From: an uncultured Lachnospiraceae bacterium
GTDB taxonomy: Bacteria; Bacillota; Clostridia; Lachnospirales; Lachnospiraceae
Assembly: GCA_902775895.1 (NCBI GenBank)
Contig: CACYNO010000005.1
Location: forward strand, 1 to 64,000
Length of the DNA: 64,000 nt
Reading direction: 5' to 3'
Within the stretch, counting starts at the first letter, position 1; every line of letters begins with the position of its first letter. Below, one piece after another: positions 17,702 through 26,157 of this stretch. The position numbers and the translations under genes were made by a program. The notes beneath the pieces are model-generated. The model did not search any database. It was given only the letters and a program-made list of their open reading frames with translations, and was not told the origin of the DNA.

Positions 17702-18532
17702 TGTGATCGTGAGTTATATAGAAAGTACCTGAAAGAGCGTGAAAAACATTTACAGAAATATGAGAATATCTGGGAATATATCCACAGAGGGTTTTATCCG
17801 GAACTGTAGGATGATGATCCGAGGGATTGGGGAACATATTATAATGACTATGTAAGTACGTATCTGGAAAAAGATGTCTATGATATTTTGAAGGTAAGGG
17901 ATCCGGACACGTTTTACAGATTTATGGTTTCCTGTGCTGCAAGGACCGGTAATATACTGAATTATTCAAATATTGCAAGCGATGTGGGGATAGATGCCGA
18001 CACTGTAAAAAGCTGGACCGGTATTTTAGAGAAGACAGGTATCATTTACCTGCTGAAGCCTTATTATAATTCCCATCTTAACAGGGCATTGAAATCACCG
18101 AAGATTTATTTCAGAGACACCGGACTGGCTGCACATTTAACAAACTGGACAACCCCGGAGCAACTGCAGGCCGGTGCCATGAATGGCGCATTTTTTGAGA
18201 CATTTGTGCTTAATGAGATACTTAAATCATATATAAATGCGGGGCTGGATCATACCAGATATGTTTATTATTACAGGGGGCGGGATAAACGTAAAAACAG
18301 TGTAAATGAGTATGAGGAGTCGGAAATAGATTTTATCATAGAAGAAAATAACACTTTGTATCCTATAGAGATCAAGAAAAATAAAAATGTAACGGCCTCT
18401 ATGACTTCAGCTTTTAATGTACTGGATAAGGATAAGTCCAAAAAGAGGGGAACCGGTGCGATAATTTGTACATGTGATCACAAGTTGAAGCTTAGTGCAG
18501 ATCTGTATGCGTTACCGGTTGAGTATATTTAG
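17702..18532 (+). pseudogene. AAA-type ATPase/DUF4143 protein, N-terminally truncated and interrupted
   Basis: The conceptual translation contains KYENIWEYIHRGFYPEL, then an in-frame TAG at 17807, then DYVSTYLEKDVYDILKVRD. A winged-helix region and a complete DUF4143 nuclease-like domain follow (SPKIYFRDTGLAAHL, ESEIDFIIEE, YPIEIKKNKN). These are the middle and C-terminal parts of the common AAA_14-DUF4143 ATPases. The Walker A part is absent, so the ATPase cannot function. An ATG-independent stretch of 214 codons from 17888 remains open. Its function in intact form is unclear; such genes are widespread and mobile in Clostridia. Confidence 0.75.
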
Positions 18533-18595
18533 TAATCGTTTATATACAGTACCATCTTGCAATTAAGGAAAAAGGGTATAAAATAGAAAGAGTCT

Positions 18596-18656
18596 AATAT
18601 TGTCCTGTATACAACGGGGAAAATAAAAAATATTGTCCTGTATACTGGACAATATT
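18596..18656 (+). repeat. Direct repeat pair with hairpin
   Basis: AATATTGTCCTGTATAC occurs at 18596-18612 and again at 18629-18645. The second copy continues into GGACAATATT (18647-18656), making a perfect 10-base stem followed by T-rich DNA, so it can act as a terminator. The repeats lie between two ATPase remnants and may be remnants of a duplication of that gene's flank. Confidence 0.55.
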
Positions 18657-18732
18657 TTTTATTATATTATGTTTACATTATTATTCATAATTTGTGCAGA
18701 TATATTTTATATTTTACAGTGGAGGCTATTTT

Positions 18733-18879
18733 ATGAATCATGATACTCTAAAGACGGTTATCTTTGACCAACATGAGATCATAAAAAACGCTGTGATCAT
18801 TCCGAGGGACTACGAATTTGAAGAGAATGGAAAGTACGTACTGACAGGTCTGAGGCGTGCGGGGAAGTCCACGATCTAA
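18733..18879 (+). pseudogene. N-terminal fragment of an AAA_14 ATPase
   Basis: GTGGAGG precedes an ATG at 18733. The 48-codon frame encodes the first segment of an AAA_14 ATPase and ends within the Walker A motif (LTGLRRAGKST). The TAA stop arises where an inverted repeat begins. It is the complementary piece to the C-terminal fragment upstream but lies in the wrong order, so two gene copies must have been present. Confidence 0.7.
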
Positions 18880-18925
18880 AGTGAACCCCTTTGTCTTGAC
18901 AAAGGGGGTTCACTTTAATTTTTTT
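18878..18925 (+). terminator. Strong inverted repeat/terminator abutting the ATPase fragment
   Basis: AAAGTGAACCCCTTTGTC (18878-18895) pairs with GACAAAGGGGGTTCACTTT (18898-18916) across a 2-base loop with one bulged base, followed by AATTTTTTTTG. It is a very stable stem with a T tract. Its first bases supply the stop codon of the ATPase fragment, so it may also be the end of a mobile element. Confidence 0.65.
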
Positions 18926-18926
18926 G

Positions 18927-18956
18927 TTGACAAAAAGCGATTTTATTTTATACAAT
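18927..18956 (+). promoter_or_regulatory. Promoter of the nucleotide-sugar dehydrogenase/GT2 operon
   Basis: TTGACA (18927-18932), 18-base spacer, TACAAT (18951-18956). It lies 70 bases before the dehydrogenase start and directly after the terminator hairpin, so it begins a second transcription unit of the cluster. Confidence 0.6.
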
Positions 18957-19025
18957 AAATTAATAATATTTTTCGCAGATTATATATTTCTGCGATAAAA
19001 ACAATAATCTGACTACGAGGTAAAT

Positions 19026-20348
19026 ATGATGAGTTTATACCAGAAATTATTGAACCGAGAAGAGAATTTGGCTCTAGTGGGTCTTGGCTATGTAGGTATG
19101 CCAATTGCTGTCGCTTTTGCTAATAGAGGGTTGAATGTAATAGGTTTTGACCTGAATGCGAAGAAGATCGATCTCTATAACTCGGGTATCGATCCGACCA
19201 ATGAGGTAGGAGGGGGTGTTATTAGTAATTCAAAGGTTGAGTTTACATCGGATGAGAGGAATCTGAACAGGGCAAAGTTTATTATTGTGGCGGTTCCCAC
19301 ACCTATTAATCTTGACAGAACTCCTAATCTTGATCCTATTATTGGTGCTTCAGAGATAATAGGCCGTAATTTGATCAAAGGTTCTATAGTCGTATATGAA
19401 TCTACTGTATATCCTGGAGTTACGGAGGAGGTGTGCATACCTATTCTTGAAAAAGAGTCGGGCTTTGTATGTGGCAAGGATTTTAAAGTGGGCTATAGTC
19501 CGGAAAGAATCAATCCGGGTGACAGAGAACATCGTTTGGATAATATTACCAAAATCGTATCAGGAATGGACAGTGCTTCGCTTGAAGAAATTAAAAACGT
19601 ATATGACATTGTTGTAAAAGTAGGCACGCATCCGGTATCAAGCATAAAGACTGCGGAGGCTATAAAGGTTGTTGAAAACAGCCAGAGGGATATCAATATT
19701 GCTTTTATGAATGAACTCGCTATGGTGTTTGATCGTATGGGTATAGATACGAATGAAGTTGTTGACGGTATGAACACAAAGTGGAACGCTTTAGGCTTCA
19801 GGCCCGGTCTGGTGGGTGGTCATTGTATAGGTGTAGATCCGTATTATTTTACATATCAGGCGGAAAAGCTGGGGTATCATAGCAAGGTAATACTTAATGG
19901 ACGTATTGTAAATGATGGGATGGGCGAGTTTGTCGCCGATGCTGCTGTCAGAGAAATGATCTTGGCGGGGCAGACGGTTAAAGAGTCAAAGGTAGTTATA
20001 CTTGGACTTACATTTAAAGAGAATTGTCCTGATACGAGAAATAGTAAAGTCGGTGATATCATACAGCGACTCAATGAATTCGGAGTGGAGCCTGTAGTAG
20101 TGGATCCTTGGGCAGCAGCGGATGAAGCTAAAAGGGAATATGGTGTAGATATAACGAAATTAGATGATGTGGCTGATGCGGATTGTATTATTGTTGCCGT
20201 TGCACATGATTGTTTTAAGTCCATTCCCATTTCCGACATTAGCAAACTTTACAGGCAGGAAATAAAAGAAAAGGTACTTATAGATGTAAAGGGTCTTTAC
20301 GATACTGAAGATGCCGGAGAAGAGGGATTTTTATATTGGAGGCTGTAA
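19026..20348 (+). CDS. Nucleotide-sugar dehydrogenase (UDP-HexNAc 6-dehydrogenase type)
   Basis: This is a 440-residue member of the UDP-glucose/GDP-mannose dehydrogenase family. The N-terminal NAD-binding motif is ALVGLGYVGMPIAVAFA (about 16-32), STVYPG lies mid-protein, the catalytic cysteine is in GGHCIGVDPYYF (about 259-270), and the C-terminal domain has GLTFKENCPDTRNS. Length and motifs fit the WecC/TviB/WbpA group, which oxidises UDP-N-acetylhexosamine to the uronic acid in the cytosol with two NAD+. It would supply an acidic sugar to the adjacent glycosyltransferases. Two tandem ATGs (19026, 19029) follow GAGG; either could start. It ends 37 bases before the next gene. Confidence 0.85.
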   Translation: MMSLYQKLLNREENLALVGLGYVGMPIAVAFANRGLNVIGFDLNAKKIDLYNSGIDPTNEVGGGVISNSKVEFTSDERNLNRAKFIIVAVPTPINLDRTPNLDPIIGASEIIGRNLIKGSIVVYESTVYPGVTEEVCIPILEKESGFVCGKDFKVGYSPERINPGDREHRLDNITKIVSGMDSASLEEIKNVYDIVVKVGTHPVSSIKTAEAIKVVENSQRDINIAFMNELAMVFDRMGIDTNEVVDGMNTKWNALGFRPGLVGGHCIGVDPYYFTYQAEKLGYHSKVILNGRIVNDGMGEFVADAAVREMILAGQTVKESKVVILGLTFKENCPDTRNSKVGDIIQRLNEFGVEPVVVDPWAAADEAKREYGVDITKLDDVADADCIIVAVAHDCFKSIPISDISKLYRQEIKEKVLIDVKGLYDTEDAGEEGFLYWRL

Positions 20349-20385
20349 TAAAAACAAAAAAAAGCAAAAAGGCGGAGTGTATCTA

Positions 20386-23300
20386 ATGGGTATTAAAAAC
20401 AAGGTTTCTGATAACAAAGAAATAAAGGTTACTGTTATCATTTCCGTATATAATATGGAAGACTATCTTAAAAACTGTTTGGACAGTATCATTGGGCAAT
20501 CTCTCAGAGAGATAGAAATAATATGTGTGAATGATTCATCGACTGACCGTTCAAAAAAAATTCTGGAAAGCTACAGGAAAAAAGATGATAGGATAAGGAT
20601 TTTTGATCAGGAACACAAAGGTGCAGCTTCAGCAAGGAATCTGGGAATAGAAAATGCCAACGGAGAGTATCTTTTCATCATAGATGCTGATGATTTTTAT
20701 GAACATGATGCCATAGAGAAGGCTTATGGAACAGCTGTAAAAGCGGATGCGGATATAGTTGTGTTTCAGTCTGATTTTTTTGATAACAAAGATAATCTGT
20801 TTAAGCAAAATAATTGGAGCATTATGCCGGAAAAATTACCGCATAATCCCTTTTCTCCGGAAGATATACCGGAGCTGATCTTTAATGTGGGCTGTGGATG
20901 GGCTTCGGACAAATTGTTCAGAAAATCAATGATCTCAGAATATGGGATACGTTTTCAGGAAATACGTACCACGAATGATATGTTTTTCACTTACTATTCC
21001 TATGTGAAGGCAAAAAAGATATTTGTTTTAGAGGAAACCCTTGGTCATGTCAGGGTCAATGCACACAAGTCATTGTCAGTAACGAGAGAGAAATCTTGGG
21101 ATAATGTTTATTTGGCGTTAAAGCTTTTAAAAGATAGTCTTGCCAGTGACGGAGTATATGAAAAATATAAAAGAAGTTTTGTAAACTGGGCACTGAATTT
21201 GATCATATGGCACATTAATACTCTTGACCGGAAAGCATCATATAAGCTACGGGAGAAATGTTACGAAGAGTTTTTTGATGAGCTGGATATATCCGGTCAT
21301 GATGAAGAGTATTTTTATGACAGGGGAGAATATAACTTCAGGAATGACATAATCGAGGGAAATGCAAAAATATCTGTTATAGTACCTGTATATAATACCG
21401 AAGAATATATAGTTGAATGTTTGGACAGTATCTGCTCACAATCCTTGCGTAATATAGAGATAATATGTGTTGACGATCACTCTTCAGATGACTCCGTTAA
21501 AATAATAAAGAAATATGCTGAGCATGAGCCTCGTCTTTTCCTGATCGAAGGAGAGAGTAATTCAGGATCCGGTTTTTGCAGGAATATCGCCATGAGAGAA
21601 GCGGTGGGAGAATTCATAGCATTTATGGACTCAGATGACTGGTATCCGGATGATCGTGTGTTAGAGGATATGTATAATGCGGCAAAGGAAAATGATGCTC
21701 TAATCTGCGGAGGATCTTTCAGTCGCAGTTTTGACGGGGTTGTCAGTACAGAGTTTGAAGAAAAATTTGCGAAATACAAATTTGAGGAACCTGGCTTTAT
21801 CGAATTCTCTGATTATCAGTTTGATTACGGATATACCAGATTCATATATAACACATCTTTTATCAAAGATAATTCCTTGTTTTTCTCTGACTACAAGAGA
21901 TTTCAGGACCCTCCGTTTATGACTAAGGCTTTTTCAGAGGCCGGAAGTTTTTATGCGATACCACGTGTGGTATATGTTTATAGGAAGATAAGAAAAAAGA
22001 AAATATGGACAAGAGAAGCGCTAAATGATGTTATTCAGGGAATTACTGAAGAGATAAAAAGATCCAGAGAAAAAGGACTTCCGTTTCTTCACTATTCCAG
22101 CTATGACAGATTAAATACGGAATACTTCAGACTGATAAAGAAAAAACTGGATTTTGAAAGGGATCCCCAAGGAGCGGAGACAACGCAACAACTTTTGCTG
22201 GCAGCACAGGATGAGCTTGATCCAGAAATGATCGGTGAGTTTACAGAGTGTAAAAAAGAAGAATATCCTTTGAGGATATTTTCGCCTGCTGAATTTGATG
22301 AGGACGGGAAAATACGCAGGATCCTGGTTTCCGTTATTGTTCCTTCATATAACAGTGAAGATTATATCCGTCAGTGTTTGGACAGTATACTTGCCCAGAC
22401 ATTTAGAGAAATAGAGGTAATATGCGTTGATGACGGCTCTACAGATGACACTCCTTGGATATTAAAGGAGTACGAGAAAAAGGATTCCAGGATAAGAGTT
22501 GTTGAAAAAGATCACAGTAATGCCGGAGAAGCGAGGAATGTCGGAATGGAACTGGCCAATGGTGAGTATCTGTCATTTCTTGACGCTGATGATTTTTTTG
22601 AGCCTCATATGATAGAACGGGTCTACGAGTGTGCAAAAGCCGAAGAGGCCGATGTTTGTATGTTTAGAAGTAATCACTATGATCACAATACCGGTGAGTT
22701 TCATGATACACCCTGGACATTAAGAGATTGGGAGATGCCGTCGCACCGACCCTTTTCATCTTATGATGTCGTGGGCAAGGTTTTTAATATGTCGAGTGCC
22801 GTTGCCTGGGATAAGTTGTTCCGCAAGGATTTCATAATCGGTAACAATATCTTGTTTCAAAGCAATCATACAAGTAATGATATATGTTTCACATTTATAG
22901 CTCTTGCACTTGCTGAAAGGATCTCAACGGTTGATGAAGTACTGGCACATCAGCGTGTTGGGCACATGAAGGCACTGGCAAAGGATGTGGAGTACTGCAC
23001 ATCATGTTTCTATAAGGCTTTATACGGGTTAAAGCAGGAGCTTGAAGAGAGGTGGATATATGAAGATTTCAAGATATCATTCGTAAACTGGGCCATAGAC
23101 TTTTCTTTGTTTGTGATGCATTCATTTCGTGGTATGTTTTCAGACCTGATACGCCAACAGCTGAAACTCAGATTTTTCGAAGAGCTTGATGTTTACGGAA
23201 TGGCTGAGGAGGATTTTTACAACAGGGATCAGTATAACGAGATGATGTGTATAATGTCGGAAAGACAGGGATACGATACGGAAGAGAAACCCAAGGTGTC

Positions 23301-26139
23301 TGTTATACTCCCTATATATAATGTGGCTCATTACCTTCCTCTTGCTCTTGACAGTGCGGTATACCAGACTCTCGAAAATATAGAGATCATATGTGTAAAT
23401 GACGGTTCTACGGATAACTGCCTTGATATAATAAATGAATACGCCAAAAATGATCCTCGTATCGTTGTAATAACCGGAGAGAACAGGGGTTACGGTCATG
23501 CTATGAATCAGGGGATTGATGCAGCCAGGGGTGAATATATAGCCATTATAGAGCCGGATGATTTTGTGGATGTGAATATGTTTGGACGTCTGTATGAGGT
23601 CGCAGTTGAAAACCGGCTTGATTTTGTAAGGAGTGACTTTTTCCGTTTTAAACACGACAAATACGGAAATATGGTGTTTTTATTAAACAGGATCATTCAG
23701 GACGAAAGCGAATATAATACTGTATACAAGCCCACTGATGATCGAAAATGGCTCAATTATATTATGAATACCTGGTGCGGCATTTACAAAAAAGAATTTC
23801 TTGACGCTAATGATATTAGACATAATGAGACTCCGGGTGCTTCGTATCAGGATAATGGTTTTTATATAAAAACACATATATTCGCAGAACGGGTCATGTT
23901 GTTGCATGATACGTTTTATATGAACCGCCGTGACAATCCCGGCTCTTCTGTTTTTAACAAGGATAAGATACATGCGACGGATACAGAGTTTGAGATGGTT
24001 CAGGATTACTTGGAAGAAAAGGGTATATTGTCGGATTTTTCAATGGAAATGGCACAGCAAAAAGCGATAGGACATTCGGCCACTATACACAGGAGTGCAC
24101 AGTATTACAAAAAGAATTATGTGAAAAGTATCAACAGCAAGACAAAACAGTTGATTAAGTCGGGATACCTAAAAAAGGATATCTTAGGTCATCGAATATA
24201 CAATAGAATCAGAAAGATAGCAGCAGACCCGGAGAGATACTATTATGAGGTGTTAGAGAACGAAAGAACGATAACAATACTACTTACGATCAGACCCCAA
24301 AGCAGATTCTTGCGCAATTGCCTGGACAGCATAATAGAGTGTACGGTAAAGAGTATTGAGGTTGTCTGTATTTTTGTTAAGGAAAGTGAGTGTGATAGAG
24401 AAAAAAAGATAATACAGGATTATATAAATATTGATGACCGGATCGTTGTCCACAAGCATGAAGAGAGCAGTCTAGGGGATGCTCTCATTTCCGGACTTAA
24501 AATTGTAAAGGGGGAGTATGTGACCTTTGTAGATGCGGATGACCGTTATGCATCGGATAGCTTAAAAAAGGCACTTATACGATGTGACAAAACAAACGCA
24601 GACCTGTGTGTTTTCAAGGAAATCTATCCAGATACAGAAACAGAGCAGCCGTCCTTGTTTATGCCTTCAGAACGTGAGGTGTTTAACCGGGAGATGATAA
24701 AAAATAATATTTTTGATTGGATACATGCAGTTTCTTACGGTTTTATCTGCCGAAGGGATTTTATCAAAGGATCGGATATCAGTATTGCTGATGTAACTAA
24801 TCCAAGATATAGAGAAGTGCTGATGGCAGATTTGGTCCTTAATGCTTCCCGTATCGTCAAAACAGATATTTATCTATACCACAAGAAAAGCTTGAGTATG
24901 CAGCAGATGTCGGAAAATAGTTCATCTGATTGGAAATCTGTGTATGAGCATTTGATGAAACTGAAAAAGATAGTTTCAAAGACTGGTCTTGATGAAAAAC
25001 TGGGAAAAGAGCTTGTCGATTATTCATTAAAAGTGATCATGAATGTTTTTGAGAACATATCTGAAGATGATAAGGAGGAATTTTCTGATTTTTATATAAG
25101 GGAGGGCTTCAAGTCTCTAGATATTGAAGGGAAAGATAAATTTTACCTGTCAAAGCTGGGAGCATTTGCCGAATACAGGAAAATGATCAGACAAAATGAA
25201 AGGAAAAATAAGAGCGATGATTCATGCATGATAAGCATTATTGTCCCGTGTACTTCTAGGGAGGAAAGTGTGTCTTTATACCGGAATTGTATGAAAATGC
25301 TGTACGATCAGACGTTTAGGAATTTTGAGATTATTTTTGTACATGGCGGAACGGATACTATCATTCCCGAATTATTAAATGAATTAAAAGGCCTTTCCGA
25401 GATATATAATAACCTGACAGTAATAAAAGCACATAAATCACCCCGCTCAACAGCCTTGGTAAACGATAGGCATAACATTATCAAAGCAGGCATAAAGGCA
25501 GCAAAGAGCAGCTATCTATATGTGGCAGATGGAAACATTTCTTTAGCGCCGGAATGTTTTGAAATACTACAAAAGGATTTGGATGCAAAAAGACCGGACA
25601 TATTGTATTTTAATAAAAATGCCTTCAGGCATAAGGTATCTTCGAGAGAGATCAGTGGAGAAAAGTTGCTTTTGTATATAGTTGATTCCGGTCAGGAATT
25701 TCCTTCTTTAGGTCTGATGATTATAAAGAAAAAATTGCTTGAAGGTGTGTTGACCGAAGCCCAATCAAGTGTCTTGAGAGGTGCAGAAGATTATTATGGG
25801 CAAGAGCTTCTTTGTGTTGATTTGCTGCTGAACTGTTTTGAGATACTATATACAGATAAAGGACTTTATACGGTTGAGGCTGGGGATCGTTTAAAAAATG
25901 ATAATCTGCGATTGTCCGAAAGATTGAGATACGGACTTGCGTTCACAAAAGAAATACTTCGAAGATCTGCTGAACATAGTGAAAACGGGTCAACAAAAAG
26001 AATTTTAGTAAAGCTTTATAAAAAATTATTAAACCGGTTAAAAGTTAATTATAAAAGCTATCTTTCATATAACAGTATAAAAGAGGATGACACGTTAACT
26101 GAAACCGATCTGTTGCTGCTTGAGATAGCAGATAATTAA
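20386..26139 (+). CDS. Giant GT2 glycosyltransferase with six GT-A modules
   Basis: The 1917-residue product has six GT2-like modules starting near residues 14, 327, 647, 969, 1294 and 1614. Modules 1-4 carry full IPVYN-, DDGSTDD- and DADD/DSDD/EPDD-type motifs. Module 5 keeps DADD but has lost the N-terminal consensus (TILLTIRPQ). Module 6 (IIVPCTSREE, VADGN) is degenerate and probably non-catalytic. The upstream in-frame ATG at 20311 would overlap the dehydrogenase and lacks a ribosome binding site. The ATG at 20386 has GGCGGAG and is preferred. Module 2 resembles the bracketing 3997/29611 enzymes, while 1 and 3 form another subtype. It probably builds a repeat unit from several sugars in one polypeptide (inference). 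Confidence 0.85.
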   Translation: MGIKNKVSDNKEIKVTVIISVYNMEDYLKNCLDSIIGQSLREIEIICVNDSSTDRSKKILESYRKKDDRIRIFDQEHKGAASARNLGIENANGEYLFIIDADDFYEHDAIEKAYGTAVKADADIVVFQSDFFDNKDNLFKQNNWSIMPEKLPHNPFSPEDIPELIFNVGCGWASDKLFRKSMISEYGIRFQEIRTTNDMFFTYYSYVKAKKIFVLEETLGHVRVNAHKSLSVTREKSWDNVYLALKLLKDSLASDGVYEKYKRSFVNWALNLIIWHINTLDRKASYKLREKCYEEFFDELDISGHDEEYFYDRGEYNFRNDIIEGNAKISVIVPVYNTEEYIVECLDSICSQSLRNIEIICVDDHSSDDSVKIIKKYAEHEPRLFLIEGESNSGSGFCRNIAMREAVGEFIAFMDSDDWYPDDRVLEDMYNAAKENDALICGGSFSRSFDGVVSTEFEEKFAKYKFEEPGFIEFSDYQFDYGYTRFIYNTSFIKDNSLFFSDYKRFQDPPFMTKAFSEAGSFYAIPRVVYVYRKIRKKKIWTREALNDVIQGITEEIKRSREKGLPFLHYSSYDRLNTEYFRLIKKKLDFERDPQGAETTQQLLLAAQDELDPEMIGEFTECKKEEYPLRIFSPAEFDEDGKIRRILVSVIVPSYNSEDYIRQCLDSILAQTFREIEVICVDDGSTDDTPWILKEYEKKDSRIRVVEKDHSNAGEARNVGMELANGEYLSFLDADDFFEPHMIERVYECAKAEEADVCMFRSNHYDHNTGEFHDTPWTLRDWEMPSHRPFSSYDVVGKVFNMSSAVAWDKLFRKDFIIGNNILFQSNHTSNDICFTFIALALAERISTVDEVLAHQRVGHMKALAKDVEYCTSCFYKALYGLKQELEERWIYEDFKISFVNWAIDFSLFVMHSFRGMFSDLIRQQLKLRFFEELDVYGMAEEDFYNRDQYNEMMCIMSERQGYDTEEKPKVSVILPIYNVAHYLPLALDSAVYQTLENIEIICVNDGSTDNCLDIINEYAKNDPRIVVITGENRGYGHAMNQGIDAARGEYIAIIEPDDFVDVNMFGRLYEVAVENRLDFVRSDFFRFKHDKYGNMVFLLNRIIQDESEYNTVYKPTDDRKWLNYIMNTWCGIYKKEFLDANDIRHNETPGASYQDNGFYIKTHIFAERVMLLHDTFYMNRRDNPGSSVFNKDKIHATDTEFEMVQDYLEEKGILSDFSMEMAQQKAIGHSATIHRSAQYYKKNYVKSINSKTKQLIKSGYLKKDILGHRIYNRIRKIAADPERYYYEVLENERTITILLTIRPQSRFLRNCLDSIIECTVKSIEVVCIFVKESECDREKKIIQDYINIDDRIVVHKHEESSLGDALISGLKIVKGEYVTFVDADDRYASDSLKKALIRCDKTNADLCVFKEIYPDTETEQPSLFMPSEREVFNREMIKNNIFDWIHAVSYGFICRRDFIKGSDISIADVTNPRYREVLMADLVLNASRIVKTDIYLYHKKSLSMQQMSENSSSDWKSVYEHLMKLKKIVSKTGLDEKLGKELVDYSLKVIMNVFENISEDDKEEFSDFYIREGFKSLDIEGKDKFYLSKLGAFAEYRKMIRQNERKNKSDDSCMISIIVPCTSREESVSLYRNCMKMLYDQTFRNFEIIFVHGGTDTIIPELLNELKGLSEIYNNLTVIKAHKSPRSTALVNDRHNIIKAGIKAAKSSYLYVADGNISLAPECFEILQKDLDAKRPDILYFNKNAFRHKVSSREISGEKLLLYIVDSGQEFPSLGLMIIKKKLLEGVLTEAQSSVLRGAEDYYGQELLCVDLLLNCFEILYTDKGLYTVEAGDRLKNDNLRLSERLRYGLAFTKEILRRSAEHSENGSTKRILVKLYKKLLNRLKVNYKSYLSYNSIKEDDTLTETDLLLLEIADN

Positions 26140-26157
26140 ATTATAATGGAGTTAAAA

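Noticed and set aside
18596..18656. CRISPR-like repeat
   Set aside because: Only two copies and no regular spacers or cas genes; better explained as duplicated flank plus terminator.
20311..20385. Upstream in-frame ATG extending the six-module GT2 gene
   Set aside because: It overlaps the dehydrogenase end, lacks a ribosome binding site, and the added residues are unlike the GT2 start; ATG 20386 has GGCGGAG.
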